NCBI GenBank assembly: GCA_037974665.1
Contig: CM075764.1
Span: 83,723,825 to 83,787,824, forward strand
Direction: 5' to 3'
From: Ehretia macrophylla
Taxonomy: Eukaryota; Streptophyta; Magnoliopsida; Boraginales; Ehretiaceae
Length of the DNA: 64,000 bases
The notes beneath the pieces were generated by a model. It was not told the DNA's origin. It searched no databases and saw only the letters and a list, made by a program, of their open reading frames with translations. Position numbers and translations under genes: made by a program. Positions 48,432-61,678 of this stretch are shown piece after piece (the first letter of the stretch is position 1; every line of letters begins with the position of its first letter).

Positions 48432-48870
48432 CTTCTTCCTTTACCTCGTGGTGCCCACTAAAAAATTTTAATCAACAGTAAAAACATAATCTTTAGCAAC
48501 CATTCTGTAATCAAACTGTAATTAAAATGAATTTAAATGAAATCAACCTCCATTATGCCCTCTTAACAAACTTAATTAACAAAAAAACAAGAAACTAATT
48601 AATTTTTAACAATTCAAAAAATTCAAAGAGCTAATAGAAAATTGAAATTAATATACATATACACACAGACACACACAAACATGTATATATATATATGATA
48701 CTGACCTTTGCTTTACGCGGTTTGAATTAAAAATGTTTCATCATCATCAATTTTCGATAAGCTACGTTCTTTAATAATTTTCAGTAAGCGAAGTGAAACT
48801 CTAATTTTAATTTCTTTTTTTTTATTTGGGAGAATTGAGTTTAGGGTTTTTTTGTACAGAAGAAATTAAA
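48432..48870 (-). promoter_or_regulatory. 5' UTR of the acetyltransferase gene with a leader intron
   Basis: Immediately upstream of the ATG, a short leader exon (48432-48457) is preceded by a T-rich acceptor ending in TTTTTTAG. A good donor (AAAG|GTCAG) lies at 48706/48705, giving a 248-nt leader intron (48458-48705) that contains a (TA)n/(CA)n stretch. The first leader exon would then run up from 48706 to a start site near 48870, where the sequence turns purine-rich. Inferred from splice signals only. Confidence 0.5.
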
Positions 48871-50379
48871 TTAATACGAGGAGAGGGGGATGTGTCTTCA
48901 TGGGACAAGACAGAAACGTTTTCTGAATATTTTTATTACAATTTGGCCCCTAATGTTGTCTAATAATGTTAATTTGACTACTAATGGCTAATTAATTTTC
49001 TCAAATTTACCCTCTAATGTTTCTATAATTTGGTTGTCGTCTCTTGATATGAAGAGCATATGTGTACAGTGGTAATTGGATTCTATAATTATTAATGCAT
49101 ACTTCTGAATTTGTATGGATTCCTTTCTATTAGAGGTGAATCTTGGTTTAAATAACCGTTATTTTACGAAAATATATATTATGTTCAGTTAAACTAACAT
49201 CTGTGTGGACGTAGATATGTTTATTTTTGTTTTTTCTTATTTTTAATTTTACAATGTCAAATGGATAATATTTATACTCAAACTAGTATTTTTCCCTCCT
49301 TACTCCATTAAAGTCTTCCCTACTTACTTTTTTGTCTCCCACAATATTGTAAAATAGAAACTATTCTAGTCCACAGTACTTGTGATCATAGATTATGTAT
49401 ATCTTCAATAAATTCAAACACTATAAATCTCACATTTGTTCTCGCATACTAACAATATTATAGGGTAATAAAGTATAGTATGTACCCATTACTGATAAAG
49501 TATGTCTTTCTTTTTTAAAAGGCGATTTGGTTATTTTCTCTTTCCAATTAACAAATCCTAGAGTTATTCCTACCATTCACATTGCCACTCTCCCAGGCAT
49601 CGCGTGTAAATTTGTAATTGAGCCTTATATCATGACATTTTTATTATACTAAGTCACATTCTACTTTCTTCCTCTTTCTTTGCCTTTTAGGTAAAAAAAT
49701 TTATATAATTGTACATTTCAGGCCTTTTCTTTCAAATTGCAATTGCATTGGGGGTATGCCTACATTATTAATTTGTTACTAATATTGCTCCAAATGATTC
49801 AATAGCTTTGTTTAGAAACTAGGTTTATCTCCTTTCATGTATACTTTTATTGTTGTTTATTTATTCTGTACTTGTAATCTCTTTGTGGTTCGAAGCACTA
49901 CTGGGCAATGCTTTGAGTTATGGACCTCTAAAGCTTCTACATATTTATTAAGCATAGCATAAGATTTTAAGTTCACCTTCAATGTATATACATAAATTGA
50001 TCATTTACTCTCTTTAAATAATATTCATTTTATGCTTTTATTATGAAATATTGGATCTTGAAGTTTGTGAATCACTAAAATTTTGCATAGGGCACATGTT
50101 AAGTGAATCATGGGAAGATAAAGTTTAACAACAAAAGATGTGCATTTCTATAACAATCTTGATTTCATTTTGTACTGTAGTGGGTAGCATTGACAAATAA
50201 CTAAGTCCACATAATTTTATGACTAATAGGCACAATATACTTGCATCTGATTATTAAAAATCAATATAGGCACTCTACTTTTAGCTTCGAGTACAACTTG
50301 TATTTGTCCCACTAAATTGACAAAAAAAATACCTATCCGCTTTGGCTTTAGGCACTTCACAAAATTCTATTATCTTTTA
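48871..50379. other. Intergenic DNA upstream of the acetyltransferase gene
   Basis: This should contain the promoter of the minus-strand gene at its left end. I see no clear TATA box at the expected spacing and no other gene. The sequence is AT-rich. Confidence 0.5.
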
Positions 50380-50766
50380 GGCTTTATTTGGCGTAATTTT
50401 TTGTCATTCAAAAGTATTTTTTGTGAGTTTAAAAGTTAAAACTAACCTATTTGACATATTTCTGAAAGTGCTTTTAGATCAAATGTGAAGGTAAAAAAGC
50501 TGAAAAAGCTAAAAAACAAGAAAAGACTTTTGCGAAATTATTTTTACATAATGTAGGAAGTTTTTTTTTTTTTTTTCTTTCTCAAATGTACCCCTTCATA
50601 TTTTTTAAAATCTAACATTACCCTTAAATTTTTTAAAAGTTCAATATTACCCAACATAAGTCAAATAGTCAACGGGTTTTGTTCAACAACACTTCTAACC
50701 AAAACTCTATTACTAAAAGTTCTATAGCTCACAAGGTAAAATTTCACAATTATTCCAAATAGAGCC
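50380..50766. mobile_element. Tourist-like (PIF/Harbinger) MITE with TTA target duplications
   Basis: The left end reads ggctttatttggcgtaa. The right end, reverse-complemented, reads ggctctatttggaataa, an inverted repeat with few mismatches. The 3-bp duplication TTA flanks both sides (50377-50379 and 50767-50769), as is typical for PIF/Harbinger insertions. It is 387 bp, non-coding, and shares an internal segment with the repeat at 12293-12649. Confidence 0.85.
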
Positions 50767-53700
50767 TTAGTTACTAAGACTATTTTCACTAAACATCCTA
50801 TAAATTCGTAAAAGATCTACACATGTTTGACAATTCTTTTATGAAACATAATGACTAAACATTATATATTCTAAAGCCAGGATATATTCTATCTTCTTGT
50901 ATTTACTTTTATCTTATGATAGAGGAAGCCTAGTAAAAAAAAACTGTATATCATCATTGAAACAAAGCTTCAAGTCTTAACTAGACTATTAGTACATATA
51001 AACTTAGTTATATTCATAAAAAACGATCACTTATGCTTGAAGTTTCTTATTTTTGCAAAATAAGTACACCTAAATAATTCAACTTACATTTAGGGAACTA
51101 CCAATGAAAAAAAATTATGAGGAAGCTAAATTTATGTGTTAAATATATCTTTATGAAATAATAATTAATTAAAAAAATTAAGCTAATTCTTTCCCTACCC
51201 TCACTTTTCTTGGTTTCAACTTGGTAATTTTAACAGAGATACTCATATTAGCCATAAGTAGAACCACAATCCTCACAATTTGTAAGAGCCTAATTAAACT
51301 ATAAGAAATTAACTTGTAAATGAATATGCTTCTTTAGAGAAAAAGAAATTAAAGGGTCAATAGTACTAGAAACCCAAGTGATTCATTATAGATTGCTTGG
51401 TAAAGGAAAGCTAATAAAACATAAGTAATGTTTGAAAATAGGCTAAATATAACAGAATAGTCCTTTAACTTTGTCGCTTTTGACAATTAAGTCTCTATCT
51501 TTAAAATGCAAACCTTTCATCTATTAATTTTAATTATAGTGATTTTTCTTTCATCCAAGTTAGAAGAAGCATGGTGAATCAGCATTTATGCCAATTCCAA
51601 GAGAACAGTTTTCTTTTTATCTCCTGCTTGATTTATTACAAGAGGCTAACTTAGGCTGCAACAATTGGTGCAGGTGGATGACTGGAAGAAGGAAAGGAAA
51701 TAGAAAATGTTTTTAATCCTTTAAGTGAAAACCATAAAAAAATAGACAGCCAGTGCATGTACAATTCACATGGGTACAAGATGATTGATTTTTCAGGGGT
51801 AAAACCGTCTAAATATTTTTCTTTTTATTTACCTTTTTCCTTCTTCCACATTTTGTTACCATTACTACCTTCTTCAAAGGTAATGTACAAACCAATTGTG
51901 GTAGGGTTCATATTGTGTTTGTTGGTGTTTCAAAAGTCGGAGCATGCATATGTAATTTTTCATATATAGAAATATAGATCTATATGTTAAATCATTGCCA
52001 AAAAAATATTTTTCACTCAAGAAAGTAAAATAAAATAAAAAAATAAAAAATGATAAAGAAAAATAAAAAATAAAAAAGATGAAATGATTGGGCTTATAAT
52101 GATTTATACATTTAATGCACAAAGCCAAACAATTAAGTGTGTTCTTAATCATATAAACATATTTAATTTCACACACTTGATAAACTCAAATTGATTATAC
52201 TTGCATTCTTCATTAGATCAATACAATTGTTTTCACTATATAAGTCATTCATCCAATTTTAATATTTAGCTCAACTTAATATGCATATTTTAGTCTCATG
52301 AGCCTTAAGTAGGAGTTTAATCACATAAACATATAAACACAATCATAGTTAATAAATCCAATATATCATCTTCTTCGTTTTTGCTTGCATCATCATTTAA
52401 TCAATGTCATTATCTTCTCTATGCAAGTTATGCCACCAATCAATATATGACTCAAACAAATATGTACAATTTAACCACAAGAGTCACAAGTATGAATTTA
52501 ATAATATACAAATGCATTAAATCAATCACACTTAACACATCCAAATAATCATATTTATTATCATCAAAATCATGCACTAGGCCTAAGGCCAACAAGTTGT
52601 TAACCTGAATAGACACAACAAGAGTTGGGGCTAAAGAATATGGAGAAAGTTTGTCTAGGAATGAGTATGATGACGTTGATAAAATATATGTGAGATAAAA
52701 TTAAAAATATTTAAATATAAAGTAAGAACAGACTATTGATGTCATCTTTAGAAATATACACTTATATAAACTATGACCAACCATTGTAAGATATATGGAT
52801 AAAGGTTTGAGATATGATCTTATTAGTTCCTTTCGGTGATGAAAAGCATGCTAGAAGTAAAAGTTTTGAACGTAAAGTTTTTTTTAGAAGATTATGTTCA
52901 TCAATTTTTTATGCCATTTATAATATAGAGGTACAAGCTCAATGTGAATGTATACACATGATACGAACTTGTGATTTCAGTTTAAGCACAATTTCTTTAA
53001 CCTTTTGTTCTAAATAAAAGTGTTTATTATGTTATTATTCAAAATAAATGTTATTTATTACCTGAGAAATGAAAACTTTTACTAAAATTACATATGATCA
53101 AACAAACAATGATATTTTCATTCTAATAAAAATCTGTGAGAATATTTTTTTTTTATTTTGTCCTCAAAAGATGAGTAATGGTAGTGAAAAAAAAAAAAAA
53201 AAAACTCAGAAGACAATTTTGTCCTTAAAAGATGAACAATCAATTTAGTGGGCTTGGATTTGTAAATTTCACATCTTGAGAAAGGATTTAGGTAAAGCTT
53301 GGAGAAATTCGAGATTACAAATCTATAATTTCTAGTTTTTTGAAAAAATTATTCCAAACACAAGCAATTGAATTTGCAAATAAATTACAAAATTTTATGA
53401 TATTCATTTGTTCCAAATAGTATGTTAATCTACTAATTGCTAGTAATTTGTTTAATTAGTTGTTATAGATATATGATGCCATGCCTCAATTTTTCCTTTG
53501 TTTTTGGAATGCGATCGCTGTGTGCCTAAGAAGACCAGGTCTTTCTAAACCTATAAGACTCTAAACCATAGAATCACAGTTGAATAGCTAAGATATTCTC
53601 AAGATCAATACAAAATGAGAGAGTCTAAAGCTTGAATAAAGTCAAGAATTCAAATCTTTAAATAACAATTTCAAAATTGAACTTGAAACATTGACACACT

Positions 53701-54196
53701 TAAATTTATAAAATATTAATAAAATAAAATCCAAACTTTTTTGCATCGTTAAAGTCTCATAGTCAGACTTGTGAAGTTTTTACCCTCTTATTTATAACTC
53801 GTTCTCATATGAAAGAGTAAAGTAAAAGAAGGAGAAAAACAATGTCTAATAAGTAAAACTTACCCCAAAAGACACTGAAACTCAAAGAATAATAAGAGAC
53901 AACTGTGCATCGCCCGACATCTAGAGCCAAATCTATGGAAAAGCCGATCAAGTCAAGCCAGGCGATCTACTCGCCCGACCTATCGCCTGACTTTATGGGT
54001 TTTGACGAGCAATCAAGGGTTTTAAACCCCAAAATCCTTCAAATTTCATAACTCTTCTCTCTCAAAACCCTCACAAATTCAAATTTCTCACACAACTGTT
54101 TCATTTTTTCACCGATTACACTCAAAATTGAATCGGTAGAACTCTTACCTGTTTCGTTTTATATCAAAAAATTGTTTTTATTTTCAAAAAACAACA
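50767..54196. other. Intergenic AT-rich DNA, no gene recognised
   Basis: Only short ORFs without domains. Poly-A runs occur near 53190. From about 53880 to 54196 the sequence becomes more mixed and looks like the leader of the element whose ORF begins at 54197. Confidence 0.5.
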
Positions 54197-55660
54197 GTGG
54201 CTGATACAAAATCTAGAGGGCAAATAAATAAAAGGGGAAGAACAAGTGTTCCACCTCCAACTCCTCAAGCACCTTCTCCTAAGCCAGGTAACGCTCAAAT
54301 CTACCGTAAGAAAGTTCTTCCAGGAAAATGCATTATGGATAGGGATTTTGTTACTACTGATATTGTTGACATGCTAGAATATCAAGGTTGGAATAATTTC
54401 ATGCATGTGTCATATGATGCGTATGATGATATGGTCAAAGAGTTTATGCTACATTGCGTGAGGGAACAAGCAGTGTTTATTGTCTAATTGGTATAATGGG
54501 TGGTGTCGATATTCGTATTACTGAAGCTTTGTTATGAGACCTTTTTGATCTACCGCATGAGGGACGTTGCTTTTATATTGCTCAAGGATGCCCAACTATG
54601 GCAAATACTGAGAAAATTCATATGTGTGATATGCTATATGAGGGTATTGATCAAACCTTTTACGACATCACTCCCGATAATCGTGAAGTCACTGATAGAA
54701 ATTATCTTTTGCAGCGTATAACAAATGATCTTATTATGCATAGAGTGACAAATGATAGAAGAATTAATCATTGTGATGGGTTCATGTTTTTGCTTAACAC
54801 TCGTCAGAAGATTAATCTGCCTCACTTGATGATTCGTCACATGTTGCGTGCTGCTTCTCAAGTTAAAAGTCTTCCCTATAGTATGGCTATGACTCGCATC
54901 TTTGAGTATTTTAACATTCCATTAAGAGGGGCCAAAAGGCCGTTTCATCCAAGTTGGAGAATAGACAATGCTGCCCTAAACAGAATAGGTCTTTTTATTT
55001 ATCATGATAGAATTCTTAGGTGGGCATAATTAGATACATTGCCTTTGGTCGCTTAAAAAGAAGTCTTAGCTCGATTTCCTAAAAGTAAAAAAGTCGTGGC
55101 TGAAGGAAATCAAGGGGTTGATGAAGTCGAGCAAGGTTATGATGCCATGGAAGCCGACACTGAAGAACAAACTCTGCAGCAAGTTTTGCGTCAATCAATA
55201 GAAAGTGCACAACGTGAGGAAAAACACCGACGTGATATTGGATCTAGTTCTTATGTGCCTTCCTCTGCCTTCTAGAATGTTCCTCAGGATGCTTCTATGT
55301 CAGATACAGATCGGATTATTACGGCTATGGCTGAAATGAGGACCGGTTTAGAACGTTCCATAAAACATAAAATCAACAGTTGGGGAAAATCACTTCGAAA
55401 ACAAATGAATCTTCAGCATAAAATAGTGAATAAAGATATGAAGATTGTTCGCATCCAAGTGAGTAACTTGAATCACTGGATTGATGGCTATATTGCTTGG
55501 ATTCAGGAGAGTGGAAGAGTACCTTCCCCTACCGCTAAACTACCAAAATGTCCCACCGCAACCTATATATGAGGATTACCAAGATGAGCTTGATAATGAG
55601 GATGGCGAAGAGGATGAGGCTGACGAGGAAAAAGACTGATGTTTCACTACCTAAGTTATT
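54197..55660 (+). pseudogene. Retroelement ORF with 'putative plant transposon protein' (Transposase_32-like) region, broken
   Basis: Three frames make up one decayed coding region: 54197-54487 (a basic Pro-rich N-terminus, then 'DRDFVTTDIVDMLEYQGWNN'), 54598-55029 (a conserved block including NLPHLMIRHMLRA and PFHPSWRIDNAALNRIGLF), and 55040-55660 (a charged, coiled-coil-like tail). A stop and a frameshift at about 54485-54600 and stops at 55027, 55055 and 55273 separate them. The central block resembles the plant-specific Transposase_32 family that is spread in asterid and other plant genomes as part of retroelements. Its function is not known to me. The element is cut at 55785 by a solo LTR. 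Confidence 0.6.
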
Positions 55661-55785
55661 TCAAAACTTTTCTTTGCACAAATTTCTTCATGTTTTTCAA
55701 AACCAAACTTTTGAGCTTCTTAGTCTTAGCATAACTGTAGAATTTGACTATAAATTGCCTTTAGCTTATCTGTTGATGCTATATA

Positions 55786-58754
55786 TGTAACGCCCCGATC
55801 CCTCGCGGAACTGAGACTTCTATCAATCATGCTATTCTCAACCCAATTCCAAATCCGGGTACAAAATTTAGGGAAAACAGATAGAGTTTCTCCTGTTTAT
55901 AGGACTATCCAAAACCTGTATAACCAATTATAACCTCAAAATCAAAGTCCAACTTTCCCGTAACACCCAACTTCCACTATTATCACATACAAAAAACTCC
56001 TCAAGGCCATCCGTGCCTTGGAACCCAACATTATAACACACAAGTATGCAAAGTTAAACCCATTGAAGTTCTATCTTTTTAATCCGTTTATCATACCACT
56101 CTACATTACCAATCAAGCTTTTTTATAATTTATGTCCAACCAACCAGTTAGCCTCTAGTGACTACCAAAGCATGCAACATTAAACACTAAAGCAAAGCAT
56201 AAAATTATTACAACTCGACTAACTACTAACATCATACAATACTTTTAACTTCAATTTACATTCTTCCAAGGCAACTCAATTATACACAATACCCATAGGA
56301 CTCAAAATAGTTAATAATAACATCTTCAACATATTCTTTACAAAGCTAGCATATAGGCACTCCAACCTCAGCAAGATAAGCAACACAGCTAAATAGCACT
56401 CAAGGCAACAATAACTGCTCTAACTATACCTCTTGAAACATGTTAAAACGAGGAATGGGTAACCAAGGTTACTCAGTGAGGGAGGGGATACAGTAAACTG
56501 GGGTTGTTCTTGCAAATGATTTCGTGCAATGCAACAAAAATAATAATTCAAGTAACACAATATAGCAAGCTAATTGAACAATTATTTAAACACATTTTAA
56601 AAAGGATACGGTTCATCTTCTTTGTCTTCGATCTCGAACCACGAACCACAATCTTCAAGCAAATACCGGCAAACCCCCTTATTCCTCCAATGGGGTACTC
56701 CGGATGTACCCCGATCCTACGACTTATTTCTCCCGAGGTAGATCCGTATGCCCTAACGAGGTGAACCATGCCTCTGGGGTAGAAGAGTATGCCTCAGCGA
56801 GAAAGAGAATAGGCACCATGGTAGCCGAGCTAGACCAACAGCCCGATGATGCTTGGAGTTTCTCGATACTACCATGTTCGAAAAGGTTGTGCAACTTGAA
56901 ACACGAATTCGAGAATTTACAAGATATCACAGAATAATCACAAATAAACACGAGAAATCACAAGATAGCAAGTAAATAGTACACATAAACTTTATCAATT
57001 AACTAAATCATATAATCTAAAAACAATAAAATAAACTAAGATGCACAAAAGGGTTGAAGACTCCCTCACCTCTACCGAGATCCAAGATGCAAGATTGTAT
57101 TCACATCACTCTCAATCACCTTGTACTTAAGACCAAACATTACTTCAGTTATTCTTTAACTACGACATTTATCAATTATTCCTCCAGGTTAGCTAACTTA
57201 TTGTCTCGCTCATTTAACAAATCATACATATTAGAATTCTATCTTTAACAAAATGCCAACTTTATATGTGTTAACATAATATATGTTCCAAGTAACCATT
57301 CTAGTAGTCTAGTGTACAAATCTTAAATATAACTTCACCCATGCAACACAAAATACAAACAATGTAAACATTACAACATGATATAAACATTAAACATGAG
57401 AATAACTATATGTGCACAAAGGGGTCATCAACACATTTTCCCACGAAACTCTACAAATAGCTCAAATATATTTTAGAAATGCATTTAAACACACAATAAG
57501 CAACTATAAGTCAATACAACTGCCAAAACAATCCATTCTTACGTTTTCCCCTTTGTTACCCTAAGTCTTTTAGCTCCAAACCTAAAGCTAAGGATCAAGA
57601 TTATTAAACCAATTATTCTAATCTTCTAGTTGCACATTATGGCATACTTAAAATCCTTGAAACCACTCATTACCCCATATTAACCACAAAAACCCGATTT
57701 TTCCCCTTATGCATTATAATTACAAGTACTCTATTTGATATTCAATTAAGCTCCATATTTGCATATTTAGTACTTACATATCCTAAATACACTAAATATA
57801 GCACTCAAATCAACCCGGATTTACAATACACCCAAAACCCCTTTGAAAACAAAGCTAATTAAGCATTTTTACTCAAGTTCCGGGCAATTCAAACTCATCT
57901 AATTATAATTCTATATTCATTAACATCTCTAGCACATATAGGAAACATGAAATCAATCTATTAAGCAAATTATAGCAAACCCTAGGTTTCGGGTACTATT
58001 CATCATCTTCCTCATTTAAACTTTGCATTAAACACAAAACCAAGCCATCAAACTAAATACACAAGGTCTCTATAGCATAAGAAGAAGGATTTTAACATTA
58101 TTCAAACAATTCAAGAGCCATATACATCAAATTATTTTTCTCCATAAAGTAGTAACAATTTCAAATGCATAAAAGATGCAAAATCCCTCACCCAAATGCT
58201 TGAATATGTAGGAAGAAGACATAGGAGATGATGATTCCATCCTAGGATGCAAGCTTGAGCCAATGATTGAAGAAGCAAGAAGAAAATCTCCTCCTTGGGT
58301 ACCTATGAAGGTCACGGCCAAAATGAAGGACATGGGTGACATTTTGCAATTTGTTTTTGAGCTTGTGTTATGTCATGTGTAGTATTTTATATATATAATA
58401 GGTGTATAATATTAAATTGGGCTATTAAGTGCTAATCTAACTAATTCCTAAGTCCAAAATACAATTAAAACTAGTTAGTTAATAGTTAAGAAGATTATTA
58501 TCTCTGTGACACTATTCATGGTACAACAAATTATTTTTCAAACGCGTAATCCTAAGGTCAAATGGTCGGGTTCTAAATTTTCTCACTCCTCCTAAGAGTC
58601 ATGCAACCTAGGAAAAATACTAATTCGAGCAAATTAACTAGTCAAATTTATTATGAATAGTAATCAGGCTTAAACTAAGATAAGGCACATTAAAATGCAC
58701 ATGTTCTAACACTAAAATAGTAAATGCACATGCATGCGGGTCCGGGGTCTCACA
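55786..58754 (-). mobile_element. Solo LTR of 2969 bp with 5-bp target duplication
   Basis: The left edge reads TGTAACGCCCCGATCCC. The right edge reads GGGTCCGGGGTCTCACA, whose reverse complement is TGTGAGACCCCGGACCC, so the ends are TG...CA and nearly inverted-repeat related. Both sides carry ATATA (55781-55785 and 58755-58759). No gag, pol or internal domain is present, so this is best read as a solo LTR left by LTR-LTR recombination. Orientation is taken as minus because the edges at 23673 and 25790 share the TGTGAGACC/TGTAAGGCCC start. Long LTRs of this size are known in large Ty3/gypsy lineages. Confidence 0.75.
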
Positions 58755-59145
58755 ATATATGTCATCGCTTTTCCTATGATTGTTATGTTTTTATGGTTCT
58801 CCTATATCTGTGGATGTGCTAAGTTTGTGCTAGGTTGCTATGATGTTCTTTGTGCTAAGTTTGTGAAAAATGGAATTATTCTCTTTGTGCATATGTTCAG
58901 GGGAAGAGTTCGATGATGTCAAAAAGGGGGAGAAATATATTTGAATGAGATGTTTGAGATGTATGTGATGAATTGAAAATATGCATTGAGTGAAGGGAAT
59001 CTTGCTTGAAGAAAAGCAAATTTGATATGCACTAAGTAAGGGGGAGCCTCCCATTTGTGTTCATGCTTACCTTGCTTATGGCTTGCTTGTCATTTCCATT
59101 ATGCACTATAGTGTAAGATTTTGTCATCATAAAAAATGAGGAGAT
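58755..59145 (+). mobile_element. 3' internal part of the interrupted retroelement, with polypurine-type tracts
   Basis: The sequence continues the host element across the solo LTR (…gctatata | tgtcatcgc…). It contains 'caaaaagggggag' (about 58920) and 'ttttgtcatcataaaaaatgaggagat' ending at 59145. The last is very like the pol-end/polypurine region of SIRE-type copia elements, just before an LTR start. Confidence 0.5.
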
Positions 59146-60564
59146 TGTTAGATTGAGGGTGTTAATCTCATATTTTGATGATAATTAAATCTTAATCTAA
59201 TGATGATCTAATAACTAATCATGATTATATAAGTTGTATATGTTTGAGATTAGTCTTAGATTGGGAAATGATCATGCATGAAGAAATGGCAAGCACAAGC
59301 TTATCAATGCAATCAAGGTTGAAGTGCTAGAATTGGTAAGGTCTTTTAAAGACTTAAAAAGTTACATTCATGAAGTTCTTTCCAAAAGAAGAAATGAAGT
59401 CTTGAAGTGCTAAAGAAGTGAATATCGTATTTCAAGAATCAAAACTTGAAGTTTCGAATAAAGAAGAGGGAGTTATAAGAGGAGACGTGGTGACATATAG
59501 GGTACCGGCCAATTAAATGTCGAATGACTTTAAAATGCTCAATAAATCTCAAAATTTTCAATTCCCTTTGAAAACGCTTATTAAAGTCATTTTGCAAAAA
59601 ACATTTTTCTTGTGTCTAAGATGATATTTGAAAAGCTTGTTCAAAGAAATTTAGAGCATGTCTTTTAGCACTCAAAAAGGCTTTTAAAAAATGTTTAAGG
59701 GTGTTGATTTGTTTGTCAAAACAGGACAAGCCGGTCAAGCAATGTCGGACGAGTCCCTCAACCGACATTACTCAACCGGGTCATCTAGAGCATGTCGGGC
59801 GAGGATAGTCGGGTGAGCTCCTTGACCGACATTACTCAACCGGTACTTCTAGACCATGTCGATCGTGGAAGCCGGACGAAGCCATTAACTGACCCCTCAA
59901 CCGACTTTTGAATAATATAACTGTTAGAAATCCGTTGGAAATGGTTTTTTATATATGCTCAAACTCACCATTTGCAAAAACTACCTCTTCCAACTACAAG
60001 TAATTGTTCTATAGCTTTCATATCTTCAAAACACATTTGTTTGATCATTTATTGAGCTTTAACTTGCAAATCAATTGAGCAGTCAAGAGCATTGAATTGT
60101 ATTTAACCAGTTAAAGAGAGTTCATTGTACTCATCATTTATTAACTTTTGTTGAGAGATAAACACTACTATAGATTTGAGAGAATCATTGTATAGGGAGT
60201 GGTTAAAATCTTCTTTGTGGATTCAAAGAAGTGAAAAGGCTTGTACAAACTCTTGTGGAATCAAAAGATCTTGTAGTGTTAGTTTGTGCTTCACCAACTT
60301 GTGAAAAAGCATTATTAATGCAGCTAGTAAAAGCCTAATAGGAGGTTGACCTTAAGTGGTGGAGTAGATTAGCGAACCACCTAAAAATCGATGGATTCAT
60401 CTCTTTCTCTCTTATCTCCTTACCTATTTATATTTGTGCATATAGAGTGTTTGATAAATTTCTTCATTGAAATTATAGATTTATTTCATTTTCGAAAAAG
60501 TAGTAATATTGTTCCTTTATTCTAATTCACCCCCCTTTTAAGATATTATGGACCTATATTATCA
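59146..60564 (+). repeat. Probable 3' LTR of a SIRE-like element
   Basis: It begins TGTTAGATTGAGG right after the purine tract. Near the end it has the phrase ctaattcaccccccttt, typical of SIRE-type LTR ends. It is non-coding and about 1.4 kb. Internal repeats with alternating 'accgacattactcaaccgg' phrases occur at 59760-59890. The right edge is approximate and no partner LTR was found. Confidence 0.5.
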
Positions 60565-61040
60565 ATACTTCACAATATCAAAAACGTAAAGAATGACAAT
60601 TATGTACAACTATAACATAGCAATAACATGTTGTGGTTGCTCAATAACGCTTTTATGATACACAATTCACAAGAGATTAGTATTAGGCCCCTTTTTACGC
60701 TTTTATAATAGTTGATGGCTAACTAACTCCAACTGTCTAGGATTCAATAGGGCTAAAAGCGATGTCTAACATAGGCTTATCAAAAGAATCAACAGGGTGG
60801 AGTAACTGAAATAAAAAAAACAAATATGAGATTAGGCGATATATTGAACAAAATTTATTGATCAACGGGTAAAGAAAAAAGGCTAAGTCGTTAATCTTCT
60901 CTAATGCCAATCTAGTTACTGGTAACTCTTCATCGTAGTTAGAATTTTCGAGAATTTTATTAGATCTATGATTATGCACCCTACTAGTAGACGGAAAATA
61001 TGATGAAGAATATGAAATAACATTTAGGTGAGAAATGAAA
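60565..61040. other. Intergenic or repeat DNA, nothing recognised
   Basis: AT-rich. A minus-strand ORF at 60737-60979 has no recognisable domain and is probably chance or element-derived. Confidence 0.4.
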
Positions 61041-61346
61041 CATGAACTAGTTCTACTTATAGCCTTAGGATGAATATGCCCATGGAGAATATAGATTTTG
61101 AACGTTTAAAATATAGTTGTTTATGTTATGAGTTGGACATTTATGAACAGTAGCCGTCAGGCACTGTTTAAATAGTGGTACTATACAAATAGTAACTACT
61201 AATATTTTTTTATTTTTCTATAAATAGAGGTTCATATTAATTCATAATTTACAGTGAAATCAATAGAATTCTCTCTAGCTTCTCTCAATTCTTCCTTCTA
61301 TTATTGTCTTTATAGCAATTATTTTATAACACCTTATCAGCACGAA
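61041..61346 (+). repeat. Copia LTR remnant with primer-binding site
   Basis: A TATA box (TATAAATAG, 61219-61227) is followed by a C/T-rich leader and the end ...ttataaca at 61331. Directly after it comes ccttatcagcacga (61332-61345), the primer-binding site pattern seen in many plant copia elements. The internal domain is missing: unrelated AT repeats start by about 61430. The left edge is uncertain. Confidence 0.6.
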
Positions 61347-61512
61347 ACTCTGCAGTAATTGTAACGCACAAAGTAACCTATTCAAATTTTCTCAAAGGTA
61401 CATGTAATCCCTCCCTTTCAATTATATTTTGATTATATATTTTGGACCTATATAAAACACACACGTATATGTATCCATGTATTTGCATATAGATATATAT
61501 GTGTGTATAGAT

Positions 61513-61678
61513 CACCAATTATATAATTGGTGAAAATATAGCTATATATGTATATATATATACATATACATATATATATATATATATATATATGTATATG
61601 TATATACATATACATATATATATATATGTATATGTATATACATATATAGCTATATTTTCACCAATTATATAATTGGTA
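61513..61678. repeat. Long AT-rich inverted repeat (cruciform-type)
   Basis: The outer arms are near-perfect inverted copies: caccaattatataattggtg at 61513 followed by aaaatatagctatatatg, and the mirror cctatattttcacc-type arm ending at about 61678. Each outer 20-mer is itself a palindrome. The centre is (TA)n/(TATG)n. A third, weaker copy of the 20-mer lies at 61702-61722. No target duplication or TIR of a known family was identified. Confidence 0.85.

Noticed and set aside
52814-53017. 67-codon plus-strand ORF
   Set aside because: No recognisable motif, low-complexity AT-rich surroundings and no conserved context.
60737-60979. 80-codon minus-strand ORF
   Set aside because: No domain and no splice partner. 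Chance or mobile-element origin is more likely.
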